Shown piece by piece: positions 1 to 8,436 of a stretch of DNA of 64,000 nucleotides. The position numbers and the translations under genes are program-made. A model generated the notes under the pieces. It saw only the letters and a list, made by a program, of their open reading frames with translations, was not told the DNA's origin and did not search any database. The stretch is from assembly GCF_014197615.1 (NCBI RefSeq), contig NZ_JACIFY010000011.1:124001-188000 (forward strand), given 5' to 3'. How positions within the stretch are numbered: the stretch's first letter is position 1; each line of letters starts with the position of its first letter. This DNA comes from Rhizobium esperanzae (GTDB taxonomy: Bacteria > Pseudomonadota > Alphaproteobacteria > Rhizobiales > Rhizobiaceae).

Positions 1-52
1 GGATGCGCGCTCCACCAACCGCCGCATCGAACTGAAGCTGACCGAGAAATGA
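1..52 (+). CDS. C-terminal end of OmpA-like protein (partial)
   Basis: Only the last 16 codons are in the window, ending with TGA at 50-52. The visible tail reads STNRRIELKLTEK, which resembles the end of OmpA/MotB-type peptidoglycan-binding domains, where an NRRxE motif sits in the last helix/strand. The gene runs off the left edge, so its size and start are unknown. Its stop is directly next to the stop of the convergent sigma-factor gene. The family call rests on one short motif. Confidence 0.5.
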   Translation, partial: DARSTNRRIELKLTEK

Positions 53-1303
53 TCAGCCTGACATCGCCTGCCGCGCCTTCTCCAGCCGACCGATGAGGAA
101 GTCACGCACGGCGGGACTGTCGCTGAGGCCGATTGCCGCGATGTAGGCGTCGACCGCCGCGCTATCGTCACCGGCCTCAGCCAGAAGAAAGGCGCGCACC
201 GCCCAGTAGGGTTGGTAGCTTGCGATCGCGCGGGCATCGAGCTGGTCGAGCCGTTCCAGGCCGGCGGCGGCGCTTGAGGCTCTGCCGATCACCGCAGCCT
301 GGCTGACCCGCGCACCCAGCGTCGGCCTCATCATCACCAGCGCCGCATAGAGTGTCGTCAACGCCTGCCAATCGGTCTTTCCCGACAGCCGGCGGGCGGC
401 ATGCACCGACTGTATCGCCGCCTGGCACTGGAACGGGCCGAAACGCTCGAAACCTCCGGCCTTGCGCAGCAATTCATCCGCCTCGGTCATCATGATCGCA
501 TTCCATGCAGCCGTATCCTGCTCGTCCAGCGGCACATATCGGCCATCGCTGTCACGCCGGGCGCTGCGGCGGGCTTCGCAGTGAAGCATCAGCGACAGAA
601 GACCGATCGCTTCCGGTTCATCGGGCAGTACCGCGAGAAGCGCGCGGCCGAGCCAGATTGCCTCGCCGGCAAGCGAATGGTGCTCTTCCTCGCCGTCGAG
701 ACCGTCCCATCCGAGGCCGTAGGCGGCGTAGATCGCCGAAAGTACGGCGGCGAGCCGCCCTGATAGAGCGGGGCGAGGCGGAACGGCGAAGGGAATGCCG
801 GCATCGCGGATTTTCACCTTGGCCCGCACCAGCCGCTGGCTCATCGCTTCCGGCGAGACGACGAATGCCCGGGCAATGGTTCTCGCCTCGATGCCGAGGA
901 TTGTCTGCAGCATCAGTGCGGTATGGACGGAGCTGTCGATGGCCGGATGGGTGCAGGCAAACAGCAGCTTCAGCCGCTCATCGGGAAAGACGGCTTTGCC
1001 GGCCTCGTTCATGCGTTCCTCCGCTTCTTCGAAGGCCAGCGATATCGTCGTTTGCGCCTTGGCCGCGACGGTGCGATGGCGGGCGGCCTGCATGAGATTG
1101 CGGCGCGCAGCCACCAGCAGCCAGGCTTCCGGATTATCCGGAACGCCGCGCTCCGGCCAGACGCGAAGCGCCGAAGCCAGCGCTTCCGACAATGCGTCTT
1201 CCGCCGCCGGCACGTCGCGCGAGCGGGCGGCGAGGAAGGCGATCAGCTTGCCGTAGGATTGACGCGCCACCTGTTCGGCGGCGCGTCCGGCATCGGGCGG
1301 CAT
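53..1303 (-). CDS. ECF sigma factor with long C-terminal extension (ECF42/DUF6596 type)
   Basis: A 416-aa sigma-70-family protein that should direct RNA polymerase to a small regulon. Region 2 lies at about residues 15-80 (AEDALSEALASALRVWP, then PEAWLLVAARRNLMQ), and region 4 at about 110-165 (ILGIEARTIARAFVVSPEAMSQ). The rest is a long helical domain typical of the DUF6596 group; ordinary ECF factors are only about 200 aa. No anti-sigma gene is adjacent. The YCII/DGPF gene just upstream ends 7 bp before this start, so the two are probably one operon, as is common for this sigma group. A GAGG sits 6 nt before the ATG at 1303. Target promoters are unknown. Confidence 0.88.
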   Translation of the reverse strand: MPPDAGRAAEQVARQSYGKLIAFLAARSRDVPAAEDALSEALASALRVWPERGVPDNPEAWLLVAARRNLMQAARHRTVAAKAQTTISLAFEEAEERMNEAGKAVFPDERLKLLFACTHPAIDSSVHTALMLQTILGIEARTIARAFVVSPEAMSQRLVRAKVKIRDAGIPFAVPPRPALSGRLAAVLSAIYAAYGLGWDGLDGEEEHHSLAGEAIWLGRALLAVLPDEPEAIGLLSLMLHCEARRSARRDSDGRYVPLDEQDTAAWNAIMMTEADELLRKAGGFERFGPFQCQAAIQSVHAARRLSGKTDWQALTTLYAALVMMRPTLGARVSQAAVIGRASSAAAGLERLDQLDARAIASYQPYWAVRAFLLAEAGDDSAAVDAYIAAIGLSDSPAVRDFLIGRLEKARQAMSG

Positions 1304-1310
1304 CGCAACC

Positions 1311-1649
1311 TCACATCTGCAGGCGTGGGCGCACTTCGACCGAGCCCTTGTCGGAGATCGGCACGCGGGTCGCCCATTCGAGTGCTGTGTCGATGTCTGG
1401 AACTTCGATCAGATAAAAGCCGCCGAGCTGCTCCTTGACCTCCGGATAGGGGCCGTCCTGAACATCGTGATCCCCGCCCTTGCGGCGTATGACCGTGCCG
1501 GTCTCGGGCGCTGTCAGGCCGGCGCCGGCGATCACGATTCCCGCCTGGGCGATCGCCTTGATGTAGGCCATCCAGCCGTCTCGATAGGCGGGATCGTCAC
1601 GACGGGCGAAATCCTCGGGGGCTTCGCGAATGATGAGAGCATATTGCAT
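1311..1649 (-). CDS. YCII-related/DGPF-domain protein
   Basis: A 112-aa protein of the YCII-related (DGPFAETKE) superfamily. Visible family marks are MQYALIIREAPEDF at the N-terminus, DGPYPEVKEQLGGFYLIEV in the middle and the closing EVRPRLQM. The start at 1649 was chosen over a longer upstream reading frame because AGGAG lies 6 nt before this ATG and the family begins with MxY. These proteins are regularly paired with ECF42-type sigma factors, and here the sigma gene follows after 7 bp. The biochemical function of the family is not settled; a role as sensor or effector for the sigma factor is an inference from linkage. Confidence 0.85.
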   Translation of the reverse strand: MQYALIIREAPEDFARRDDPAYRDGWMAYIKAIAQAGIVIAGAGLTAPETGTVIRRKGGDHDVQDGPYPEVKEQLGGFYLIEVPDIDTALEWATRVPISDKGSVEVRPRLQM

Positions 1650-1873
1650 GAAAAACTCCTGATCTCGTTGTTGGCGTTGATCCAGGCATCTCGATATAGG
1701 GAACCGATATCCCATAGTGACGCCCGGCGGAGCGGTTCGGCCGTTCCGAGACAATGAGGCGCGGCCAGCGATTATTTCGACATGGCCTTCAAAAATATCC
1801 GAAAAAAGTGAAATGGCGCAAAGATCACAAGCCGCCGGGCTCAAGGGCCGGCGGCGCTGAGGAGCGCGGGCAG

Positions 1874-1892
1874 GGCGGCGTTTTACGCCGCC
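1874..1892 (-). other. stem-loop downstream of yegP-like gene
   Basis: A perfect 7-bp GC stem (GGCGGCG/CGCCGCC) with a 5-nt loop just after the stop of the YegP-like gene. There is no clear U-tract on the minus strand, so it may be a weak terminator or an mRNA 3' end protector. Confidence 0.35.
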
Positions 1893-1903
1893 GCTGCTTC
1901 TGC

Positions 1904-2092
1904 TCAGGCTTCGGCCTTCGTCTGGTCGACGACGTCGGCGCTGGGCGTGTTTTTCTTGATGGATTCGATAGCACTCATGGCGGACGCCTTCGCCTTGTAG
2001 CCTTCGGAAAGGAACATGGTTTCCCCGTTCGATGCCTTGAAGCGGAAGCGGAACTCGCCGGCCTTATCCTTATAAACTTCGAATTTATACAT
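1904..2092 (-). CDS. YegP-like DUF1508 protein
   Basis: A 62-aa protein with one DUF1508 (YegP) repeat: MYKFEVYKDKAGEFRFRFKA, then NGETMFLSEGYKAKASAMSAIESIKKN. E. coli YegP has two such repeats and this one has a single copy followed by a short polar tail. A GGGAG precedes the ATG. It stands alone between convergent or unrelated genes. The family is widespread, sometimes linked to stress or cell-surface responses, but has no firm biochemical role. Confidence 0.85.
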   Translation of the reverse strand: MYKFEVYKDKAGEFRFRFKASNGETMFLSEGYKAKASAMSAIESIKKNTPSADVVDQTKAEA

Positions 2093-2245
2093 GGAGGTCT
2101 CCCGAAACGCTGAATTGCAACCATCAGCGTTGGGGAGGCTAGATCAAAATGGCGAGCTTTTCCACCACCTTAATTAGAATTGGCTGTTCAGCGTCCAATT
2201 GTCACCGCTTAGATGGGGTGCCAGCGAAGGCCAGCGTCGCCGGCG

Positions 2246-3238
2246 TCACTCCATCTGGATGTTCGCACCCTTGACCACCGGCTCCCATTTGGCGAGTTCG
2301 GCCTTCACATGGGCGGCGAGCTCGTCCGGCGTCGAGCCGACGATGGTGGCGCTGAACTCCTTCATGCGTTCGGCAACGGCCGGGTCGGCGAGCGCCTTTT
2401 TGGCCGAGGCGTTGAGGCGCGTCACCACCTCGTCCGGCGTCTTGGCCGGAGCGAAAAGCGCGTTCCAGGTATAGGTTTCGTAGCCTGGAATGCCCGACTC
2501 TGCGACAGTCGGCACGTCTGGGAAGGAGGGTGCACGTTCGGCCGTCGTCACCGCCAGCGCGCGCAGGGTGCCGGCCTTGATGTGGCTGGATGAGGATGGA
2601 AGGTTGTCGAACATGATCGGCACCTGGTTGCCGATGACGTCGTTCAATGCCGGGCCGGCGCCCTTATAGGGAATGTGCTGCATGCTGACGCCGGCCATCG
2701 ACTTGAAGAGTTCGCCGGACAGATGTAGCGGCGTGCCGTTACCCGACGAGGCATAGCTGTATTTTTCGGGTTCGGCTTTCAGCAGCGCGATCAGTTCCTG
2801 AACGGTCTTTGCTGACAGCTCCGGATTGACGACCAGCACGTTCGGCACGACGACGAGCAGCGAGACCGGCGCGAAATCCTTCTCGGGATCATAGGGGGTC
2901 GATTTGAGGATCAGCGGGTTGAGGGCGTGGGTTGCGACTGTGCCCATCAGAATGGTGTAGCCGTCAGGGTCGGCGCGGGCGACGTTGCCGGCGCCGAGAT
3001 TGCCGCCGGCGCCGGCAACGTTCTGGACGATCACCTGCTGGCCGAGATCTTCCGACATCTTCTGCGCGACGATGCGGGCGACGACATCGGTGGAACCGCC
3101 CGCCGCAAAGGGCACGACCATGGTGATCGCGCGATCGGGGAAATCCGCAGCCGTGGCAGACATGCCGAGACCGAGCGTTGCAGTCAGGCCAAGAGCGAGC
3201 GCAAGGCCCGTGCGTCGCGTCATATCGGAAAGCGCCAT
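2246..3238 (-). CDS. TctC/Bug-family periplasmic tricarboxylate-binding protein (orphan)
   Basis: A 330-aa extracytoplasmic solute receptor of the tripartite tricarboxylate transporter family. It has a signal peptide (residues 1-30, hydrophobic ALALGLTATLGLGMSATAA) and the Bug-family core: FPDRAITMVVPFAAGGSTDVVAR near the N-terminus, GAGGNLGAGNVARADPDGYT at about 80-100 and MQHIPYKGAGPALNDVIG in the middle. Such receptors hand carboxylates to TctA/TctB membrane proteins, but no tctA or tctB is nearby, so it is an orphan receptor. GGAGG precedes the start. The ligand cannot be read from sequence. Confidence 0.9.
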   Translation of the reverse strand: MALSDMTRRTGLALALGLTATLGLGMSATAADFPDRAITMVVPFAAGGSTDVVARIVAQKMSEDLGQQVIVQNVAGAGGNLGAGNVARADPDGYTILMGTVATHALNPLILKSTPYDPEKDFAPVSLLVVVPNVLVVNPELSAKTVQELIALLKAEPEKYSYASSGNGTPLHLSGELFKSMAGVSMQHIPYKGAGPALNDVIGNQVPIMFDNLPSSSSHIKAGTLRALAVTTAERAPSFPDVPTVAESGIPGYETYTWNALFAPAKTPDEVVTRLNASAKKALADPAVAERMKEFSATIVGSTPDELAAHVKAELAKWEPVVKGANIQME

Positions 3239-3380
3239 TCCTATCTCCTCCCTAGAATTTCAACGGCAATATCCCCACCCCGGGGAATGAAGAGGGTAGG
3301 GCGGGAGGTTCGAAAGACAACCGCAGGGAGGGCAATCGGGCTCAGACTTTAGTCGCGGTCTGCAGGAGAAGAGCCGCCGG

Positions 3381-5198
3381 CTATTTCGCGGCGGCGAGCA
3401 CGTCTTCATTTGCTGCATCGAATTGCAGCTTCGCCAGCCGTGCATAGATGCCGCCGTGGCGGATCAGGCTCTGATGCGTACCCTCCTCGACGACGCGGCC
3501 CTGATCCATAACGAGGATGCGGTCGGCTTTCAACACGGTTGCCAGGCGATGGGCGATGACAAGCGTCGTGCGGCCGTCCACCAGCCCGTCGAGCGCCTTC
3601 TGCACCAGCGTCTCGCTTTCGGCGTCGAGTGCGGAGGTCGCTTCGTCAAGCAGCAGCACGGGCGCATTCTTCAGGATGGCGCGGGCAATGGCGATGCGCT
3701 GGCGCTGGCCGCCGGAAAGCGTCACGCCGCGTTCGCCGACCTCGGTCTCGTAGCCCCTGTCCAGGCGGGTGACGAATTCGTCGGCCTGGGCGGCGATTGC
3801 TGCGGCACGGACCTCGTCGCGCGAGGCGCCGGGACGGCCGAAGGCGATGTTGTCATGGATCGAGGCGGCGAAGATGGTGACGTCCTGCGGCACAATGGCG
3901 ATGCGCCGGCGCAACTCGTCGGGTGTCGTCAGCTGCGCGTCGACATCGTCGATCTTCACGCTCCCCTGCTGCGGATCGTAGAAGCGTAGGAGCAGCGAGA
4001 AGACGGTGCTCTTGCCGGCACCGGACGGGCCGACGATCGCGACCGTCTCGCCGGGGGCGATGGCGAAACTTAAGCCATGCAGGGCCGATTTGCCGGGGCG
4101 CGAGGGGTAGGCGAAATGCACATCGGAAAATTCGACGCGGCCACGGCCGGGCGAAGGCAGAGGCTGCGGGTTGGCGGGGGCTGATATCGGCGAGACCTCG
4201 TCGAGGAGTTCTGTCAGCCGATCGGCGGCGCCGGCTGCCTGCGAGAGTTCGCCCCAGACCTCCGACAGTGCGCCCAGCGAACCGGCCGATATGACGGCAT
4301 AGAGCAGGAACTGGCCGAGCGTGCCGGCCGAAAGCGTGCCGGCAAGCACGCTGTGGGCGCCGACCCAGAGCACGGCGACGACGCTGCCGAAGATCAGGGT
4401 GATGGCAATCCCCGTCAGCAGCGCGCGGGAGCGGATGGCGGCGCGGGCCGCGTCATAGGCGGATTCGACGGCGGCGCCGTAGCGTTCCGCTGCCGCGTCC
4501 TCGCCATTGAAAGCCTGGACGGTGCGGGTGGCGGCGACCGTCTCGTTGGCGAAGGCGGATGCATCGGCAAGCGTGTCCTGAGCGGCGCGCGAACGCTTGC
4601 GCACCGAGCGGCCGAAGGCGACGAGCGGGAAGACGATCAGCGGGATCGCACCGATGACGAGGCTCGAAAGCTTCGGCGAGGTGACGATCATCATGCCCAT
4701 GGCGCCGAGACAGAGAATGAGATTCCTGAGCGCCACCGAGGCGGTGGCGCCGACGGCGGATTTGATCTGCGTCGTATCGGCGGTCAGGCGCGAGACGATC
4801 TCGCCGGACTGGTTGACGTCGAAGAAGGAGGGCGACAGCCTCGTCACATGGGCAAAGACGTCACGGCGGAGATCGGCGACGATGCGCTCGCCGATGGTGA
4901 TGACGAAATAATAACGCATGGCGCTTGCGATTGCGAGCACGATGGCCATGACCATGAGCATGGCGAAATAGCTGTTGATGAAGCGGCCGTCGGACTGGGT
5001 GAAGCCGTGATCGATCATCCGACGCACGGCAAGCGGCAGCGTCAGTGAGGTGATGGCGGCAAGCGCCAGCGATATCAGCGCCCCGGCCACCATGCCGCGA
5101 TAGCGCATGATGTAAGGCGTCAGCCTGCCGAGCGGCCGCAACGACCGCCTTTTGTTTTCCTCAGCCCGTGCCTGCTCTGCCAAATCGTCTCCGATCAC
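3381..5198 (-). CDS. ABC exporter, fused permease and ATPase
   Basis: A 605-aa half-transporter with an N-terminal transmembrane domain of six helices (about residues 25-320) and a C-terminal nucleotide-binding domain. ATPase motifs are all present: Walker A GPSGAGKST at about 390, signature LSGGQRQRIAIARA, Walker B VLLLDEATSALD and the H-loop IAHRLAT. It should work as a homodimer in the inner membrane, exporting lipids or hydrophobic compounds (MsbA/LmrA-like). The start at 5198 is GTG with a weak ribosome site; a later start is possible without loss of the first helix. Substrate is unknown. Confidence 0.9.
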   Translation of the reverse strand: MIGDDLAEQARAEENKRRSLRPLGRLTPYIMRYRGMVAGALISLALAAITSLTLPLAVRRMIDHGFTQSDGRFINSYFAMLMVMAIVLAIASAMRYYFVITIGERIVADLRRDVFAHVTRLSPSFFDVNQSGEIVSRLTADTTQIKSAVGATASVALRNLILCLGAMGMMIVTSPKLSSLVIGAIPLIVFPLVAFGRSVRKRSRAAQDTLADASAFANETVAATRTVQAFNGEDAAAERYGAAVESAYDAARAAIRSRALLTGIAITLIFGSVVAVLWVGAHSVLAGTLSAGTLGQFLLYAVISAGSLGALSEVWGELSQAAGAADRLTELLDEVSPISAPANPQPLPSPGRGRVEFSDVHFAYPSRPGKSALHGLSFAIAPGETVAIVGPSGAGKSTVFSLLLRFYDPQQGSVKIDDVDAQLTTPDELRRRIAIVPQDVTIFAASIHDNIAFGRPGASRDEVRAAAIAAQADEFVTRLDRGYETEVGERGVTLSGGQRQRIAIARAILKNAPVLLLDEATSALDAESETLVQKALDGLVDGRTTLVIAHRLATVLKADRILVMDQGRVVEEGTHQSLIRHGGIYARLAKLQFDAANEDVLAAAK

Positions 5199-5276
5199 CC
5201 GCAGGACCCGCGCAATGCGGCCTGTTGGCTCTTGTTATCTAGGCGTCCTTCATGTATAGGCACGCCATCCTAATGG

Positions 5277-5344
5277 GAAGCCGTAGCCATCACGACTGCG
5301 GCTTCATTTATTCAATCGGTTCGGTGGCCGCAACTGGATGCGGC
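5277..5344 (+). promoter_or_regulatory. structured 5' leader of rpmE (two stem-loops)
   Basis: Two stem-loops precede the L31 gene: GAAGCCG (5277-5283) pairs with CGGCTTC (5299-5305), and GCCGCA (5327-5332) pairs with TGCGGC (5339-5344). The second ends 20 nt before the AGGA of rpmE. Ribosomal protein leaders often bind their own product; whether this one does is inference. Confidence 0.4.
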
Positions 5345-5376
5345 AAATTGAACTCCGGTATCGCAGGAAGATTGTT

Positions 5377-5598
5377 ATGAAGGCAGGCATCCATCCCGAC
5401 TATCACATGATCAAGGTGGTCATGACCGATGGCACCGAATACGAAACCCGCTCGACCTGGGGTTCGGAGGGTGCTGTCATGAACCTCGAAATCGATTCCA
5501 AGTCGCATCCGGCCTGGACCGGCGGCAACCAGCAGCTCATGGACCGCGGTGGCCGCGTCTCCAAGTTCAACAAGCGTTTCGGCGGCCTCGGCCTCTAA
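5377..5598 (+). CDS. rpmE: 50S ribosomal protein L31
   Basis: A 73-aa ribosomal protein of the large subunit, bridging the subunits at the central protuberance. It begins [19 protein letters not shown] and contains SWGSEG-like and [10 protein letters not shown] segments typical of L31. The usual zinc-binding cysteines of the C+ form are absent, so this is the C- (zinc-independent) form common in alphaproteobacteria. The ATG at 5377 follows AGGA; an in-frame codon further upstream was rejected as it adds 13 residues foreign to the family. The gene is monocistronic, with a structured leader and its own terminator. Confidence 0.96.
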   Translation: MKAGIHPDYHMIKVVMTDGTEYETRSTWGSEGAVMNLEIDSKSHPAWTGGNQQLMDRGGRVSKFNKRFGGLGL

Positions 5599-5626
5599 TC
5601 GCTTTTGCTTGACGGAATTCGAAGAG

Positions 5627-5651
5627 AGCCCGGTTTTACCGGGCTTTTTTG
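5627..5651 (+). terminator. rho-independent terminator of rpmE
   Basis: AGCCCGG pairs with CCGGGCT around a 5-nt loop, followed by TTTTTT, 28 bp after the rpmE stop. Confidence 0.9.
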
Positions 5652-5711
5652 CGTGGTGCGCCCAGCATGGACACAGGACGCAAATGGTTCGGGAATAGCG
5701 GCGTGCAGCGA

Positions 5712-5749
5712 CAAACAAAAAACCGGCCGCGTAAGACGCAGCCGGTTTA
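5712..5749 (-). terminator. rho-independent terminator of rcdA
   Basis: On the minus strand AAACCGGC and GCCGGTTT form an 8-bp stem followed by a T-rich run (TTTTTTGTTT), 23 bp past the rcdA stop. Confidence 0.85.
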
Positions 5750-5771
5750 TATCGAATGCCGGGGAGGCTGA

Positions 5772-6287
5772 TCAGTTGTTGCCGAAGGCGGTCTGCAGCA
5801 GAGAGAGCTGGGCCTGGACGCTGTTCTGATTGTCGTGAACGATCACGGCTTCGGACGGGCGGTAGATTTCGCGGTCGAGCAAAGCAATGCGGTTCTGCAG
5901 ACGCAGAGAGCGCTCGACGAGATCGCGGAAGGATTCCGGCAGGTCGCCCCAGCCGGGCGCGGCACGGTCGACGTTGAAGCCGTCGAGGCGGACCTTGTTC
6001 TTTTCGGCCAGTACCTGGTCGCGGGACATTTCGCCATTGTTGACAGCGCGCTGCAGCAACAGCCAGGAGGCCATCTGCATCAGGCGGGTGGTGAGACGCA
6101 TCGATTCCGCAGCGTAGAGAACCGAGGCCATCCGCGGCAGAACCTTGGAAGCGGCGCGACCCTGGCCATCCAGATAGGCGGCAGTTTCTTCGACCAGCGA
6201 CATGCCTTCCGCATAAAGTGCCTTGAACTGCGAGGATGCAGCGGCGCGGCCCGCAAAACTGATCGTGTTCAATCCAACTTCCGACAT
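5772..6287 (-). CDS. rcdA: DUF1465 protein, RcdA-like protease adaptor
   Basis: A 171-aa all-helical protein of the DUF1465 family. The Caulobacter member RcdA is a ClpXP adaptor that helps degrade the cell-cycle regulator CtrA at the G1-S transition. Characteristic stretches are TISFAGRAAASSQFKALYAEGM at the N-terminus, then LLLQRAVNNGEMS and WGDLPESFRDLVERSLRLQNRI. The C-terminus is polar and likely flexible, as in RcdA. It is followed by its own terminator, and a DUF1192 gene lies upstream on the same strand. The CtrA role is transferred from Caulobacter, not shown by this sequence. Confidence 0.85.
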   Translation of the reverse strand: MSEVGLNTISFAGRAAASSQFKALYAEGMSLVEETAAYLDGQGRAASKVLPRMASVLYAAESMRLTTRLMQMASWLLLQRAVNNGEMSRDQVLAEKNKVRLDGFNVDRAAPGWGDLPESFRDLVERSLRLQNRIALLDREIYRPSEAVIVHDNQNSVQAQLSLLQTAFGNN

Positions 6288-6678
6288 CGCAATAGTCCCT
6301 GTTGCACGCAGCTACTTATAATTCAGGTAACGCCGACCCAGACGGAAAAGTTTCCTGTGCCGGTCTTTATGACTTTAAGATGGTATCATTAGCCCAAATG
6401 CGCAAGCCGTTTCTTAAGAAAGGGTTAATCTCCACAGTTTCGTGGAAAGGCGCCGGCCATGGGAAAAAGAAGAGCCGCAAAGCGGCTCTCAAGGTAAAAC
6501 AGGGAGAAAAATCAGACCAATTCACCGCTTGGAAAACTGTCTGAAATCCAGAGAAAATCTGGATGAGTACAGTAATATCTTGTAAAGCTTAATATTCTAT
6601 TAACATTGTGCCGGATTAAGACTTGATGCGGGCTCATTTTGTGAGCCTATAGCCTTGTTTTCAGGTGTTTTTAGCAGA
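6288..6678 (+). other. intergenic region, no gene seen
   Basis: A 391-bp AT-richer gap between rcdA and the DUF1192 gene. It contains the terminator-like hairpin at 6471-6489 and presumably the rcdA promoter near its left end. The open frame at 6302-6544 has no ribosome site or coding-like composition and I do not regard it as a gene. Confidence 0.5.
6465..6489 (-). terminator. probable terminator downstream of the DUF1192 gene
   Basis: AGAGCCGC/GCGGCTCT forms an 8-bp stem with a 3-nt loop; on the minus strand it is followed by TCTTTTTCCC. It lies 190 bp beyond the DUF1192 stop, so it may end that transcript or an unseen short RNA. Confidence 0.6.
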
Positions 6679-6870
6679 TCAGGAGCGGAAGAAGTTTTCC
6701 GCCGCCTGCCGCCCGGAGGCTTTGCGAGCGGCCTCGGCTTCGAGTCTTGCGATTTCCGTCTTCAGCAATTCCACTCGCGCCTTCAGCTCGTCCACTGAAA
6801 GCATGGAGAGATCGGCGCCGATCTCGTGGGCGAGTTTTTTCTGCGGCCGATCGTCGTCGATGAAGCTCAT
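6679..6870 (-). CDS. DUF1192 small coiled-coil protein
   Basis: A 63-aa protein of the DUF1192 family. It starts MSFIDDDRPQKKLAHEIG, then LSMLSVDELKARVELLKTEIARLEAE, a clear heptad-like coiled coil, and ends with a short AENFFRS tail. Such proteins are common beside rcdA-like genes in alphaproteobacteria, which supports both calls. The function is not known; an assembly or adaptor role is only suggested by the coiled coil and small size. Confidence 0.85.
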   Translation of the reverse strand: MSFIDDDRPQKKLAHEIGADLSMLSVDELKARVELLKTEIARLEAEAARKASGRQAAENFFRS

Positions 6871-6949
6871 GGTTCGTCCTCCGTTTGCTGCTCTGTCGTT
6901 CTTTACGCAATTCGCGGCAAAAGCGCTTCGCGCTTTGCCTGGAATTGCT

Positions 6950-8263
6950 CTAGCCGAACTTTACAGCAGGATCGCCGCTTTCGGGAGACTTCCCGGTTTC
7001 AGCAGCCTTGCCGGTTTCAGGAGGTTTGGGGCCGCGATCGGCAAGCGACATGCTTTGCGGCGTCAACATCGGCGAGGTGCCGGTCGGGATCGTCGTGTAG
7101 GCGTCGCGATCGCTGGCCGGGACGGCGGCGCGGATGCGGCTCCTGATGATGGCGTAAACGGTGATCAGCACGTGGGCGACGGCGGTGACGAGGAAGAGTG
7201 CATGCGGGGTGATCACCGACATGACGGGGCCGCCGATGGTCGGGCCGATCACCGTGCCGATGCCGTAGAGCAGCAGCAGGCCGCCGGAGACCTTGACGAA
7301 ATCCTCCGCCGCGGCGAAGTCGTTCGCATGGGCGACGGCGATCGGATAGAGCGTGTTCGCCACGGCGCCATAGAGAACGACGAGCCCGATCAGCAAGGCT
7401 GGAGACGTCGGGTGCAGCAAAAAGATCAGCAAGCCGGCAACGGCTGCGATCGCCGACATGGCGGCGAGCACGTAGCGCCGGTCGATGCGATCGGAAAGCC
7501 GGCCGGCCGGCAGCTGCATCAACGCGCCGGCGAAGATGGTGGCGCTCATCATGACGGCGATGCTGGTGTCGGAGAGGCCGGCGCCGGCGCCGAAGACGGC
7601 GCCGAGCGTGCCATAGGCACCGTTGGCGATACCGACGAGCAGGATGCCGAGGCAGGAGACGGGCGAATTGCGGTAAAGCGCCGGCAGGTCGAGGCGCACG
7701 GCCTTCAGCGGCTGCGGCGACGCGGCTGTCGAAAGCGTCGTCGGCAGCATGGCGATACAATAGAAAATGCCGCAGATCATGAACAGCACCGGCGTGCGCA
7801 CATCCTCGAGCGGGATCATCATCTGGCCGCCGACGACGCCGAGCAGCGTGATGCCGATATAGAGCGAGAAGATCGCGCCGCGGCTCTCATTGCTGGCGCG
7901 CTCGTTCAGCCAGCTTTCGATGATCATCGAGGTGCCGGCGGTGGAGAAGCCGGTGACCGCGCGCAGGACCACCCACCAGACCGGATGAATGATGATGCCG
8001 CTGACCAGCGCGATGATGGCGATAATCGAGATGAAGCCGGAGAAGGCTCTGACATGGCCGACCCGGCGCACCAGTTTCGGCGCCACCAGGCAGCCGATGA
8101 CGAAGCCCCCCGCCCAGGAGGTGCCGAGCAGACCGAGCGTCGTCGTGGCATAACCTTCGAGATTGCCGCGCACGGGGAGCAGGATGCCCTGCAGACCGTT
8201 GCCCATGAAAAGAAAGAGCGTGCCAAAGAGCAAAGCGGCGACGGACAGCAGGTTTCTCTTCAT
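6950..8263 (-). CDS. MFS transporter (YcaD-like)
   Basis: A 437-aa inner-membrane transporter of the major facilitator superfamily with about 12 hydrophobic segments. It contains the cytoplasmic loop GRLSDRIDRRYVL after the central helices and the segment IIESWLNERASNESRGAIF that is typical of the YcaD-like group. The ATG at 8263 was chosen because GGGGA lies just upstream and the first helix (LLSVAALLFGTLFLF) then follows directly; the longer frame adds 60 residues with no membrane character. The C-terminus ends in a proline/glycine-rich polar tail. Substrate unknown. Confidence 0.85.
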   Translation of the reverse strand: MKRNLLSVAALLFGTLFLFMGNGLQGILLPVRGNLEGYATTTLGLLGTSWAGGFVIGCLVAPKLVRRVGHVRAFSGFISIIAIIALVSGIIIHPVWWVVLRAVTGFSTAGTSMIIESWLNERASNESRGAIFSLYIGITLLGVVGGQMMIPLEDVRTPVLFMICGIFYCIAMLPTTLSTAASPQPLKAVRLDLPALYRNSPVSCLGILLVGIANGAYGTLGAVFGAGAGLSDTSIAVMMSATIFAGALMQLPAGRLSDRIDRRYVLAAMSAIAAVAGLLIFLLHPTSPALLIGLVVLYGAVANTLYPIAVAHANDFAAAEDFVKVSGGLLLLYGIGTVIGPTIGGPVMSVITPHALFLVTAVAHVLITVYAIIRSRIRAAVPASDRDAYTTIPTGTSPMLTPQSMSLADRGPKPPETGKAAETGKSPESGDPAVKFG

Positions 8264-8436
8264 TTCCCCAGACTCGGTCTCAGTGATTTTGACATGGACA
8301 TAAGGCGCAAGCTGCGTCAGCCCAGCCTCAAGATGATTGATTGTGCCCCGGAATGCCTTTACGGCGTGTGGATATCCTGTGTTGGCGCGGAAAAATGTCC
8401 GTCCTGTGACATTCCAAAAAAACGGAAAAATAAAGC

